A stretch of 64,000 bases of DNA from assembly GCA_964408455.1 (NCBI GenBank), contig CAYOZN010000001.1, forward strand, positions 372,001 to 436,000, in the 5' to 3' direction. The DNA comes from CAYOZN01 sp964408455 (GTDB lineage Bacteria > Planctomycetota > Phycisphaerae > UBA1845 > UTPLA1). Position 1 is the stretch's first letter; each line of letters starts with the position of its first letter. The translations under genes were made by a program, and so were the position numbers. Positions 1 through 9,166 of this stretch are shown here, piece after piece. Under the pieces are notes generated by a model, which made no database searches, was not told where the DNA came from, and worked only from the letters and a program-made list of their open reading frames with translations.

Positions 1-381
1 ACGAGACCGCTGAGATCGTTAACAATGAAGCCCAAAGGACGCGTACGCTTCTCATCTTTGCTACCTCCTGATGGCTCGAAGACTTTCTACTCAGGGCTGA
101 GGGCTCGTGGCGTTCCACACGTTGACGCCACGCATCGGAATGGTCCCCGGCTCGACTCTCGTCACGCGGAGGCCGGCGGTCGCGATCGCACCGCCAAAAG
201 GCCTCCGGGCTTCGACAGGCCCACCAGCATACCGCTTCGGGCCGCGGGGCAGCAAGGGATTCACAGGCCGAAAGGGGGGCAAGAAAACTCGCAAAGTTAG
301 TGGGATTGACGTAACCTGATGTCGCAGCCCCTGCTACGGGCGCGGGGCGAGCCGGCCGAACCGAAGTTCATGAGGTGAACC
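1..381. other. Intergenic or gene-poor left edge
   Basis: No convincing gene was found here. The short open frames have no ribosome binding site, no recognisable domain and overlap on both strands. A GAGGTG stretch just before position 382 probably serves as the ribosome binding site of the next gene. The 3' end of an upstream gene could lie left of the window. Confidence 0.5.
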
Positions 382-1665
382 ATGGTCCATCTTGCCCCTC
401 TTGCGGCAGGCGCGATCGTCGTCGTCGGTTTGTTCGCCGCCGGGCCATCCAGCACGGAAGTCGCCGAACGCTCCGCGCAAGAGTTGCGGGACCTGAAGAC
501 GTTGTCCTTCTCGGCGAGGGCGCGCGTCGAAGGCTCGCAATTGGTCTGGGGAGAGGACAAGCCACGCACCGTCAAACTCGAGCAGGAGTTTCGCGTGGCC
601 ATGGCCGACGGATCGCGCTTCCGCGTCGATGTCATCGGCCCGGCGAAGAAGCCCATCCGCACCATCCTCTGCGACGGCACCGACATCGTCGAATGGGAAG
701 CGGGAGAGAATGTCTGGACGAAGTACCCCATTCCGTCGCGCAGCCCGAACTACTACTGCGGCAATCTTTATCTCGGCGAAATCGAGATCACCGGCCTGCG
801 CGTGTGGCAATTCATGGAGTCGTGGGTCGATGAGGGCAGCAAGAACGCGACGACCACGCAGGAGATCATGAGCCATCCGCTCATCAAGCCCGGCGAGAGC
901 CATCAGGTCGACGGGCGCGACTGCATCGTGTTCGAGGCGACGGAGCGTACCCTTGGCTTCGTCATCACGAACACGGCCCGCTGGTTTTTCGACGCGGAGA
1001 CGTTTCTGCCCATGGGCAACATGGAGCGGCGCGGCACCATCGGCGCCGTGACCGGCAGCAGCGAGTACGAAGTCACCTTTTCCAACATGCGCCCGAATGC
1101 CGATTTGCCGGCCGATACGTTTGAATTCCATCCGCCGGATGGCGCACGACTGATCCCGCCGGGCGACGAGCGTTTCAAGAAGCGCGCGGCGGCCGCCACC
1201 AGCGAAGACCTGGACGCACTCGTCGGCAAGCCCGCCCCGCGCGTGTCACTGCCCGACGTTCGCGGAGAGACGGTGGATGTCTCCAGCTTCGCGGGAAAGC
1301 AGCCGGTCCTGCTGGTCTTCTGGGCGACCTGGTGCTTTCCCTGCATGCAGGAGATGCCCGTCCTCGAAAAGCTGCACGCCGATCTCGCGCCCCACGGCCT
1401 GAAGCTGATCGCCGTCAGCGTGGACCGCAGCCGCGAGACACTCGACGCCTTCCTGAAGGACCGACAGCTCGCCTTCCCGGTGCTGCGCGACCCGTCGACG
1501 AAGGCGCGGGCGGCCTTCGGGGCAAGGGGCGTGCCGCTGACTATCCTGATCGATAAGAATGGCAAAGTCGTGCGCTCCTGGCTCGGCTGGCGCGGCCGGC
1601 AGGAAGTAGGCGAGATCCGTGCCGAACTGAAAAGGCTTGGAGTGGAAGTGCCATTGCGTGACTGA
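382..1665 (+). CDS. Exported thioredoxin-fold protein with N-terminal LolA/DUF2092-like domain
   Basis: A 427-residue protein with a hydrophobic N-terminus (residues 4-20) that looks like a signal peptide or anchor. Residues about 30-255 resemble the DUF2092/outer-membrane lipoprotein-sorting fold often seen in planctomycetes. Residues about 272-420 are a TlpA/ResA-like thioredoxin domain with the active site WCFPC (Cys318, Cys321) and a GVPLT cis-proline loop near residue 380. The likely role is extracytoplasmic thiol-disulfide exchange, perhaps in cytochrome c maturation or envelope protein folding; the substrate is unknown. The ATG is preceded by GAGGTG. The next gene overlaps its end by a few bases, which suggests co-transcription. 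The redoxin call is firm and the N-terminal domain call is by resemblance. Confidence 0.85.
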   Translation: MVHLAPLAAGAIVVVGLFAAGPSSTEVAERSAQELRDLKTLSFSARARVEGSQLVWGEDKPRTVKLEQEFRVAMADGSRFRVDVIGPAKKPIRTILCDGTDIVEWEAGENVWTKYPIPSRSPNYYCGNLYLGEIEITGLRVWQFMESWVDEGSKNATTTQEIMSHPLIKPGESHQVDGRDCIVFEATERTLGFVITNTARWFFDAETFLPMGNMERRGTIGAVTGSSEYEVTFSNMRPNADLPADTFEFHPPDGARLIPPGDERFKKRAAAATSEDLDALVGKPAPRVSLPDVRGETVDVSSFAGKQPVLLVFWATWCFPCMQEMPVLEKLHADLAPHGLKLIAVSVDRSRETLDAFLKDRQLAFPVLRDPSTKARAAFGARGVPLTILIDKNGKVVRSWLGWRGRQEVGEIRAELKRLGVEVPLRD

Positions 1666-2578
1666 TGCACATGACTCACCGCTGCCATCGCACGACGCAG
1701 TTCGCCCGCGAAGGGCTCGACGATTCGCCGTCGCGGGCGCATCGCTGATTGTCCTCGTCCTGCTCATACTCACCCTGAGCTGGCCACGCTGGGGCTGGCG
1801 CGTCGCGGCCCTGGGCGAGTCGCCGCTGACCGGTCCGTGGCGCCTGCCCGACCAGCCAATCACCGTGCTGACGTGGAACATCCGGTTCGGCGAGCGCCTC
1901 GACGAAGCGTTGGAATTGATCCGAGACATCAAGCCCGATGTTCTCTGCCTACAGGAAATCAAGCCCGCGCAGGTGGGGCGCATCGAACGCGAACTGGACA
2001 TGGACGGCCATTGGTCGCCCTCGTCCAATCTCATCGGCGACGCCGCCTGGGGCAATGCCGTCTTCGTCGCCGGCACGCTCGACGAGGTGCAATCGCTGCG
2101 CGACGCGAACGGCGGCGCCTTCGGCATCTGGGCGTCCGCCGAGGTCAAGGGTGGCCGCTTTGTCGTCGCCTCGGTCCACCTGATGCATGCCAAGCGCAAG
2201 GATGGCGGATTCGGCGTGCGCGTGCGCGAAGCGCAGGCGTTGGTCGGCGCGTACGCCACGCTGATGGCACCGAACGGGCTGGAAGTACCCGCCGTCATCG
2301 CGGGCGATTTCAACGAGCCACCCGTCGGCGCCGTGTACCGGCTGTTGACGACGAAGTTCGTGGACGCCGCGCCGGATGCGGGGGCAACGCTGCCGGCAGC
2401 AATTCCGCTCGCCCGGGTTGACTTCGTCTTCGCATCGCCGAATTTCGAACCGGCCGCCAGCTCGACGATCGCCTCGACGATCTCCGATCATCGTCCGGTG
2501 CAAGCGACGCTTGGCGCGAAATCTCTTGACGAAATTACGGAAGCCAGTTCGAGGCCCGCCGCCGGCCAATTTCCGTAG
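1658..2578 (+). CDS. Membrane-anchored endonuclease/exonuclease/phosphatase family protein
   Basis: About 306 residues from a GTG start that overlaps the previous stop by 8 bases; GGAAG lies 9 bases upstream. A TTG at 1637 is an alternative start. One transmembrane helix sits near residues 22-42, followed by an EEP-fold catalytic domain. Family motifs are visible: TWNIRFG, CLQEI with the metal-binding Glu, SVHLMH, AGDFNEPP, and the terminal SDHRPV with the catalytic His. Members cleave phosphodiesters or phosphomonoesters in nucleic acids, inositol phosphates or lipids, and the substrate cannot be deduced here. The single N-terminal helix suggests a domain outside the cytoplasm. Overlap with the thioredoxin-domain gene suggests an operon. 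Confidence 0.85.
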   Translation: MTDAHDSPLPSHDAVRPRRARRFAVAGASLIVLVLLILTLSWPRWGWRVAALGESPLTGPWRLPDQPITVLTWNIRFGERLDEALELIRDIKPDVLCLQEIKPAQVGRIERELDMDGHWSPSSNLIGDAAWGNAVFVAGTLDEVQSLRDANGGAFGIWASAEVKGGRFVVASVHLMHAKRKDGGFGVRVREAQALVGAYATLMAPNGLEVPAVIAGDFNEPPVGAVYRLLTTKFVDAAPDAGATLPAAIPLARVDFVFASPNFEPAASSTIASTISDHRPVQATLGAKSLDEITEASSRPAAGQFP

Positions 2579-2709
2579 TCATTCTCTCTGGTTTCGATCA
2601 CAGCTTATTCGCAGGGGCGCTCGCCTTGGCCGCCTGCCTGAAACCGCTATAATCGCGATCGAGTCACACCGGCGATCGTAAGCCCTTAACAGGCAAAGGT
2701 TAAGCAGGC

Positions 2710-4320
2710 ATGGCACAAGACGCAGCCAAAATGGAAAAAATCGTCGCCCTCTGCAAGCGGCGCGGGTTCATCTTTCAATCTTCCGAAATCTACGGCGGCA
2801 TCAACGGCTTCTGGGATTACGGGCCCCTCGGCGTCGAGCTGAAGCGCAACGTCATGAACGCCTGGTGGGAGTCGATGGTCCACCACCCGCCGCTGAGCCC
2901 GCGCGGCGAAGAGTTCGACATGGTCGGCATCGAGACCTCCATCATCATGCACCCGCAGGTGTGGAAGGTCTCCGGGCACTATGACCTGTTCGCCGACATG
3001 ATGCAGACGTGCCGACAGTGCAGAAAGTTGTATCGCTCGGACCAGGTCGTCGATGAGATGCGCGAGAGCAAATGGGTCTCTGCGTTGCGCGAGCAGGTCG
3101 CGGCACTGGTGGGTAAGGAGTTCAACGTCGCGACGTGGGCCGGCAGCAACAGCGGCAGGAAGGCGGCGCCGGGGCTGGCGGAAGGACTGCAATTGAATCC
3201 GTCCATCGCGGCGGAAGTGATGGAGATCGCCGGAGGATCGCCGCGCAAGAGCTACACCGTTTGCCCGAATTGCGCCGGCAGCCTGACCGAGCCGCGACCC
3301 TTTAACCTGATGTTCGAGACATACACCGGCGCGCTGCAATCGGATGAGAACAAGGCATTCCTCCGCCCCGAGACGGCCCAGGGCATGTTCGTCAATTTCA
3401 AAAACGTGATCGACACGTCGCGCGTGCGAATCCCGTTCGGCATCGCCCAGATGGGCAAGAGCTTTCGCAACGAGATCACGCCACGCAACTACATCTTCCG
3501 CTCCCGCGAGTTCGAGCAGATGGAGATGGAGTTCTTCTGCCATCCCAGCGAGTCTCAGGAGTGGTATCGCTTCTGGCGCGACATGCGCATGAAGTGGTAT
3601 ACAGACCTGAACCTGTCGAGCAGGAACCTGCGCCTGCGGGAGCACGACAAGGACGAGTTGTCGCACTACTCCTGCGGCACCTGCGATATCGAATACGCTT
3701 TTCCCTTCCTCGCCGAGGGCGACTTCGGCGAGCTCGAGGGCATCGCCCATCGCGGCGACTTCGACCTGCGCAGCCACATGGAGGGCAAGCTCGTCGCCCG
3801 CGACGGGCAGCTCGTCGTCGAGACCGGCCCGGACGGCAAGCCGAAGTGGAAGGGCAGCGGCAAGGACCTGTCCTACTTTGACGACGAGCGCAAGGAGCGA
3901 TTCGTCCCGCATGTCATCGAGCCGGCCGCCGGTGCCACGCGGAGTACACTCGCCTTCATCTGTGAGGCCTATCGGCACGATCCCGATCGCGCCAGCCCGG
4001 AGATCATGTGCTTCCACCCTCGGCTCGCCCCGGTCAAGGCCGCCGTCTTCCCGCTGGTCAACAAGGACGGCATGCCCGAAATCGCCGAGGCCATCTTCCG
4101 CGATGTCCGCAAACGCTGGCCGGCCCAGTACGACGCCAAGCAGTCGATCGGCAAGCGCTACGCGCGCATGGATGAATCCGGCACGCCGTACTGCTTTACC
4201 ATCGACGGTCAGACGAAAGAGGATGGCACGGTCACAGTGCGCGATCGGGATACCGCGGGGCAGGAGCGAATCGACAAGTCGCGGGTGGTGGAATATCTGT
4301 CTGAGCGGTTACGAACATGA
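2710..4320 (+). CDS. glyS: Glycyl-tRNA synthetase (single-chain, dimeric type)
   Basis: A 536-residue class II aminoacyl-tRNA synthetase that charges tRNA-Gly. The N-terminus has the family signature GGINGFWDYGPLG. RPETAQGMFVNF and FRNEITPR (motif 2) mark the catalytic core. Two CxxC pairs (Cys101/Cys104 and Cys185/Cys188) fit the zinc-binding insert. The C-terminal 120 residues form the HGTP anticodon-binding domain. Length matches the archaeal/eukaryal-like homodimeric type, not the split alpha/beta form. An AAAGG about 10 bases upstream supports the ATG. The stop overlaps the next start (ATGA), so translation is probably coupled. Confidence 0.97.
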   Translation: MAQDAAKMEKIVALCKRRGFIFQSSEIYGGINGFWDYGPLGVELKRNVMNAWWESMVHHPPLSPRGEEFDMVGIETSIIMHPQVWKVSGHYDLFADMMQTCRQCRKLYRSDQVVDEMRESKWVSALREQVAALVGKEFNVATWAGSNSGRKAAPGLAEGLQLNPSIAAEVMEIAGGSPRKSYTVCPNCAGSLTEPRPFNLMFETYTGALQSDENKAFLRPETAQGMFVNFKNVIDTSRVRIPFGIAQMGKSFRNEITPRNYIFRSREFEQMEMEFFCHPSESQEWYRFWRDMRMKWYTDLNLSSRNLRLREHDKDELSHYSCGTCDIEYAFPFLAEGDFGELEGIAHRGDFDLRSHMEGKLVARDGQLVVETGPDGKPKWKGSGKDLSYFDDERKERFVPHVIEPAAGATRSTLAFICEAYRHDPDRASPEIMCFHPRLAPVKAAVFPLVNKDGMPEIAEAIFRDVRKRWPAQYDAKQSIGKRYARMDESGTPYCFTIDGQTKEDGTVTVRDRDTAGQERIDKSRVVEYLSERLRT

Positions 4321-5705
4321 GCGAGCGAACGGCAGGCAAGCGCCTTGTTGGGTGGCTGATACGCCATCCGGTGGCCTGCCTGTCGTTCGTCGTGCTGCTG
4401 ATCGCTGTCGCAACCCTTGCACTGATCGATCGCGCCGCGGTCAGGCGGCTGGAAGCGCAGATCGCGGCGATCCGGGAGCGGAACGAGCCGGTCTCCGCCG
4501 ACGATCTGCGCGCGTTCAAATCGCCGGTTCCGGAGGAGGAGAATCTGGCGATTGCCTTGTTCGAAGCGGTTCGGCAACATTCCAAAGTGGAATTCCCTGC
4601 GGGGACCGGCGAGCAGCTCGAGTTGGTCGGCAAGGTGTCGAAGTTGCCGCCCGGTCAGCGTGCGCCCGCCGAGATGCTTGACGCGATATCCTGGTATCTG
4701 AGCCTTCATCCCGGCGCTCTTGATGCCATCCACAAGGCATGCGAGCGCAGGACCGGCTTCTATTCCGTTGACTGGAAGTTGCCCCTGACGGACACACCGT
4801 TGCCCGAGCTGAGTCTGCTGCGCACGGCGGCGGAACTCTGTTCGCTGGATGCCATGCTGGCGGCGCACCAGGGCGACATGGCCCACGCCGCCATGCGCAT
4901 CCGCGACGGCTTCCGAATTGCGCGCGCCATGGATGAGAATACGTATCTACCGATGGTTGCTTTTCTGGTGCGGAATGTCTGCGCCTCGAAAGCGGCTGAG
5001 CGAATGGTCGCAACCATCAACTGCTGCGGCATGGAGGATGCAGATCTCGCGGCGATCCAGAAGGAAGCGGAACAGTGGTGCAACGTGGGGCGTCTTGCAG
5101 AGCTGGTGATGGTCGAGCGTGCGAGCATAATCGAGATGTGGAAATGGCTCCGCGCCACGCCTGCGAACCCGCTGGACGTCGAGCGTTATATGCCTGCGCG
5201 CCGCCTGGCTGATGAAGAATTCGCCGTAGAAGCGCTCACGAGGCTCGCCGCAGGGTTCGCCAATGTCGAGAACACTAAGTGGGCGGCGTTTCAAACCTGG
5301 CGGGAATCTCTGGTGATTCCAGAGCACTGTCTGCTTTTCGATATTATTGTGTGGAGCTTTAATCGCTCGATTGCCCAGAGTTTTCGACTGGCCGCCCACG
5401 CTCGTGCCTTGCAGACTGCCATCGCCTGCGAACGGTTCCGCCTTGCCAACGGGCATTGGCCTCACGAGCTGAATGATCTGGTGCCGGAATATCTGCCACA
5501 GCTGCCGAGCGATCCCTTCGACGCCAAACCGCTGCGATACACGCAGACGCCGGACGGCATCAAGGTCTGGTCGATCGGCGACGACGAACGAGACGATGGC
5601 GGCGACCTGTTGATTCGCAGGGAAGGGGATTGGTCCAAAGATGTCGGCTGGTTCCTGCTGAACCCGGAACTCCGCGCCAGACCCGCCCCTGTCGGACCGA
5701 ACTAG
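4317..5705 (+). CDS. Single-pass membrane protein of unknown function
   Basis: A 462-residue protein starting in a four-base ATGA overlap with the glycyl-tRNA synthetase gene. One transmembrane helix spans residues about 13-37, and the rest is mostly helical and presumably exported. Near the C-terminus, the stretch FRLANGHWPHELNDL followed by YLPQLPSDPFDAKPL resembles a motif common in planctomycete hypothetical proteins that recalls the tail of type II secretion pseudopilins. No catalytic motif was recognised. The link to glyS may be only transcriptional. Confidence 0.8.
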   Translation: MSERTAGKRLVGWLIRHPVACLSFVVLLIAVATLALIDRAAVRRLEAQIAAIRERNEPVSADDLRAFKSPVPEEENLAIALFEAVRQHSKVEFPAGTGEQLELVGKVSKLPPGQRAPAEMLDAISWYLSLHPGALDAIHKACERRTGFYSVDWKLPLTDTPLPELSLLRTAAELCSLDAMLAAHQGDMAHAAMRIRDGFRIARAMDENTYLPMVAFLVRNVCASKAAERMVATINCCGMEDADLAAIQKEAEQWCNVGRLAELVMVERASIIEMWKWLRATPANPLDVERYMPARRLADEEFAVEALTRLAAGFANVENTKWAAFQTWRESLVIPEHCLLFDIIVWSFNRSIAQSFRLAAHARALQTAIACERFRLANGHWPHELNDLVPEYLPQLPSDPFDAKPLRYTQTPDGIKVWSIGDDERDDGGDLLIRREGDWSKDVGWFLLNPELRARPAPVGPN

Positions 5706-5895
5706 TGCCGCGACGTTCAAAATGTACGCAAGGGCGCGGCAGATACGCCGAATGTTGGCTGCAGCGCGCCAAAATCGCGTTTGCCGCTTGAACTTAGCAC
5801 CCTGCGTCGGCTACATTTGAATCGTCTCGTTCGGGCATCTGCGCCTTGGCCTCGGAGAAGCGGAAGTCCGCGCTTCGGAGGAAGGAGAGTCACAC

Positions 5896-8370
5896 GTGAT
5901 TCCCTCGTCAACTCGATGGGTCGAGCCAGTGCGTTGCCGTTTACGGTCGCTCATATTCGCCTCGCCCGCTCACGTCTCGCACTTTCACGCTTCCTTCGCA
6001 GTGGCGATGCGCGGCCTCGCGCTGCTCGCGGCTGTCCTCTGTCCTGCGCTGGCCACCGCCGGCGCGGCGGACACGACGCCGGAGGGCCTGAAGACGTCAG
6101 ACTGGTCGGGCATCCGCGCCGCCTACGAGGTGAATCGGCATTCGGCCTACGCGGTCAGTGACGGCTGGCAGGCACGCAATCCCGGGCAGGCGTGGCGGAC
6201 GCGCTTCGACGGTCGGGGGTTCCTCATCACGCCGGACGGCGGCGGTTGGTCATGGGGGCTGGAACTGGTCTGCTACGGCCGCGCCGGCGCAGAGCGACCG
6301 GTCGAGACTCCGGCCTGCGTCGCGGCCGATGGCGGACGCGTCCATTACCAATGGGACGACACACTGACCGAATGGTACGTCAACGATCCGCGCGGCCTGG
6401 AGCACGGTTATACGCTGCTCCAGCGGCCGGCGTGCCACTGCTGTGGCAGCATGGCTGCACCTGGGTCGGAATGCTCAACGGATAGGTTTGCGCAGCCCGG
6501 AGACGCAGGAGGCACGCACCTGCCGGTGCAATTCACGCTGGCGCTGCGCGGGAATCTGCAACCGCGCGTCAGCGGCGACGGGCGCGATGTGATGTTTGTC
6601 AACGAGGCCGGTTCGGCGGTGGTGAACTACGCGGGCCTGAGAGTCTTCGATGCCGACGGTATGATTCTTTCGGCACGGATTGCGGCGATCGAGGACGGAC
6701 TGATCCTGAGCGTCGATGACATCGGCGCGAACTATCCGCTGACGATTGATCCCATCGCCCAGCAGGCGTACATCAAGGCGTCGAATACCGAGGCGGGGGA
6801 CCAGTTTGGCTATTCCGTGTGTATCAGCGGCGACACGATGATAGTGGGCGCATATGGTGAGGACAGCAGTGCCACGGGGGTGAACGGCAACCAGGCCGAC
6901 AACAATGCGTCTGATTCCGGCGCGGCGTACGTCTTCGTTCGAGACGCCGCCGGCAACTGGAACCAGCAGGCCTATTTAAAAGCGTCAAACGCTGCCGCGG
7001 CCGACCGTTTTGGCTGGTCCGTGTCAGTCTCAGGCGACACGGCAGTGGTTGGTGCAATTTGGGAGGATAGCAGCACCACAGGGTCTAACGGCAATGAAGC
7101 CGACAACCAAGCGCCCCAATCCGGAGCTGCGTACGTCTTCGACCGCGACCTGAACGGCAACTGGAGCCAGCAAGCTTATCTCAAGGCGTCAAACCCTGGC
7201 TTGGGTGACTGGTACGGCTATTCGGTCACCGTTTCCGGCGAGACTGTGGTTGTTGGTGCACCACACGAGCGAAGCAACGCCACCGGAGTGAACGGCGATC
7301 AGACCGACAACAGTGCGCTCGGTTCCGGCGCGGCTTACATATTTACTCGGGACGTTGGCGGGAATTGGAGCCAACAGGCCTACCTTAAGGCCTCGAACAC
7401 GAATGCGGACGACAGGTTCGGTTGGACGTTGTCAGTCTCGGGCGACACGCTTGCGGTAGGCGCGCATCGTGAGTCCAGCAGCGCCACGGGGGTAAACGGC
7501 AATCAGGCCGACAACAGTGCTCTTTATTCCGGAGCGACCTATCTATTCGTCCGCGATGCCGGGGGAGTTTGGAGCCAACAGGCTTACCTCAAGGCCTCGA
7601 ATACTGCGGCTGGTGATGCCTTTGGCTGGTCAGTATGCCTCTCGCACGATACGTTAGTGATCGGGGCGCCCGGCGAGGCTAGTAGCGCCACTGGCGTAGA
7701 CGGCAATCAGGCCGACAACAGCGCGCTCGCTTCCGGCGCGGCGTACGTCTTTGTCCGCGATGTTGGCGGCGTCTGGAGCCAGCAGGCGTACCTCAAAGCA
7801 TCGAATGCCGGTGCAGAAGATCTTTTCGGCCACACCGTGTCCGTCGCGGGCGACATAGTGGTAGTCGGCGGACGATGGGAGGACAGCATCGCCACAGGCG
7901 TGGACGGCAACGGAATCGACAACAGTGCGCCCAATTCCGGCGCGGCGTACAACTTTGCCCGCGATGCTGGCGGAGTCTGGAGCCAACGGGCTTACCTCAA
8001 GGCCTCGAACACCGGCACAGACGACTGGTTCGGCGCCTCCGTATCCGTCTCGGGTGTAACGGTGGTCGTCGGGGCGTGGCAGGAGGACAGCAGCGCTACG
8101 GGGGTCAATGGCGACGAGGCCGACAATAGCGCGATTGATGCTGGCGCAGTCTACGTCTTTAATGTCGGCCCGGCCTTCGCCGGCGATGCCAACTGCGACG
8201 GCACGCTGGACTTGGCGGACGTGTCGCCGCTCGTGCAGGCCCTGGTCGATCCCGCCGGCTACGCCGCCGCATTCCCCGACTGCGATCCCGCCGACTGGGA
8301 GCCCGACGGCAACGGCGAGGTCAACGGAGATGACATCACCATGTTCGTGGACCTGCTGTTGGGCCCGTGA
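5896..8370 (+). CDS. Secreted FG-GAP beta-propeller protein with dockerin-like tail
   Basis: An 824-residue predicted surface protein. The GTG start is chosen because AAGGAG lies 8 bases upstream; the ATG at 6007 would give a more standard signal peptide (MRGLALLAAVLCPALATA). After an N-terminal region of about 285 residues come seven tandem repeats, each exactly 68 residues (204 bp), with the pattern QAYLKASN, FGxSVSVSGDT, VVGA, EDSSATGVNG, SGAAYVF, RD and GxWSQ. This is the FG-GAP/integrin-alpha propeller type, often Ca-binding and adhesive. The C-terminus (GDANCDGTLDLADV, then DGNGEVNGDDITMFVD) is a dockerin-like pair of Ca-binding loops. A role in adhesion or matrix building is inferred. 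Confidence 0.85.
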   Translation: MIPSSTRWVEPVRCRLRSLIFASPAHVSHFHASFAVAMRGLALLAAVLCPALATAGAADTTPEGLKTSDWSGIRAAYEVNRHSAYAVSDGWQARNPGQAWRTRFDGRGFLITPDGGGWSWGLELVCYGRAGAERPVETPACVAADGGRVHYQWDDTLTEWYVNDPRGLEHGYTLLQRPACHCCGSMAAPGSECSTDRFAQPGDAGGTHLPVQFTLALRGNLQPRVSGDGRDVMFVNEAGSAVVNYAGLRVFDADGMILSARIAAIEDGLILSVDDIGANYPLTIDPIAQQAYIKASNTEAGDQFGYSVCISGDTMIVGAYGEDSSATGVNGNQADNNASDSGAAYVFVRDAAGNWNQQAYLKASNAAAADRFGWSVSVSGDTAVVGAIWEDSSTTGSNGNEADNQAPQSGAAYVFDRDLNGNWSQQAYLKASNPGLGDWYGYSVTVSGETVVVGAPHERSNATGVNGDQTDNSALGSGAAYIFTRDVGGNWSQQAYLKASNTNADDRFGWTLSVSGDTLAVGAHRESSSATGVNGNQADNSALYSGATYLFVRDAGGVWSQQAYLKASNTAAGDAFGWSVCLSHDTLVIGAPGEASSATGVDGNQADNSALASGAAYVFVRDVGGVWSQQAYLKASNAGAEDLFGHTVSVAGDIVVVGGRWEDSIATGVDGNGIDNSAPNSGAAYNFARDAGGVWSQRAYLKASNTGTDDWFGASVSVSGVTVVVGAWQEDSSATGVNGDEADNSAIDAGAVYVFNVGPAFAGDANCDGTLDLADVSPLVQALVDPAGYAAAFPDCDPADWEPDGNGEVNGDDITMFVDLLLGP
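6763..8163 (+). repeat. Seven tandem 204-bp coding repeats (FG-GAP units)
   Basis: Repeat units begin at 6763, 6967, 7171, 7375, 7579, 7783 and 7987, always exactly 204 bp apart, with no insertion or deletion between units. Each starts at the codons for QAYLKAS (QAYIKAS in the first unit, RAYLKAS in the last). DNA identity between units is high, which suggests recent duplication or gene conversion. Confidence 0.9.
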
Positions 8371-8380
8371 ATGAAGCGTC

Positions 8381-8989
8381 ATGAGCACCGTCGCCCCCGC
8401 TGACTGCCCGCTCTGTCGCGAGCCCCTTCACGCCAACTGGTGTGGTCCGCTCTATGGCTGCCTGGTCTGCGAGACCTGTCGCCGCGCCTTCGCCCGCCGG
8501 CGCCACGCCGCCTTCATCATCGATTGGGTTCTTGCCGCGCTGGCGGCAAACGCGGCTGGCCTGTCGCTTGGCGCGGTGCCGGCCGGAAGTGCCCTGCATG
8601 CGACACCAAGCCTGGTTTTCTTGTTCCTCATGGGCTGCCGCGACGCATGGGGTGGCGTTTTGCCTGGCCGACGGTGGATGGATCTTCAGGTCATCGATGC
8701 CCGGACCGGCGTCGCCGCGGGTCTCTGGACTTCGATCCTCCGCAACCTCGTCCCCGTGCTTGTCTTTCCGATCGCGCTGTACATCGCCGCCGAAGTCAAG
8801 TCAGGCCTGCGCATGCTCGATCGCGGAACTCGCGCCAAGGTTGTCTGGCGCCGCTATCGCCGCGCGACGCCGTTCCTGCCGGCCGGCAACAACTGCTGGA
8901 CGTGCGGCTACGACCTGACAGGCAACGTCTCGGGGATCTGCCCGGAATGCGGATGGGCTGCGTCGGGCCAGCGGTCGCAGCCCGCCTGA
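8381..8989 (+). CDS. RDD family membrane protein with two zinc-ribbon-like ends
   Basis: A 202-residue protein. The first 35 residues carry CPLC, then CLVCETC, a possible zinc ribbon. The centre has the RDD pattern (Arg then aspartates flanking hydrophobic helices; GRRWMDLQVIDARTG is characteristic), with about three transmembrane helices. The C-terminus NCWTCGYDLTGN...CPECGW is a short Cys4 motif very common in planctomycete membrane proteins. RDD proteins include transporters and regulators of uncertain function. It begins 10 bases after the FG-GAP gene stop and may be co-transcribed. Confidence 0.8.
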   Translation: MSTVAPADCPLCREPLHANWCGPLYGCLVCETCRRAFARRRHAAFIIDWVLAALAANAAGLSLGAVPAGSALHATPSLVFLFLMGCRDAWGGVLPGRRWMDLQVIDARTGVAAGLWTSILRNLVPVLVFPIALYIAAEVKSGLRMLDRGTRAKVVWRRYRRATPFLPAGNNCWTCGYDLTGNVSGICPECGWAASGQRSQPA

Positions 8990-9166
8990 ACGGCGTCTGC
9001 GCCGGTCAGCGTGGCATCCGCGGATTGCCATCGAGTCGTCGAGTGCATAATTCCATCGCTGGCCATGAAGGAAGCGCGTCCCGCCCGAACTGTCAGTCTG
9101 CGATCAAGAATGGTGACGGTGTTTGATGAATCGGGAAAGCCGGCGGTGCGGGCGAATGGCAATGGA

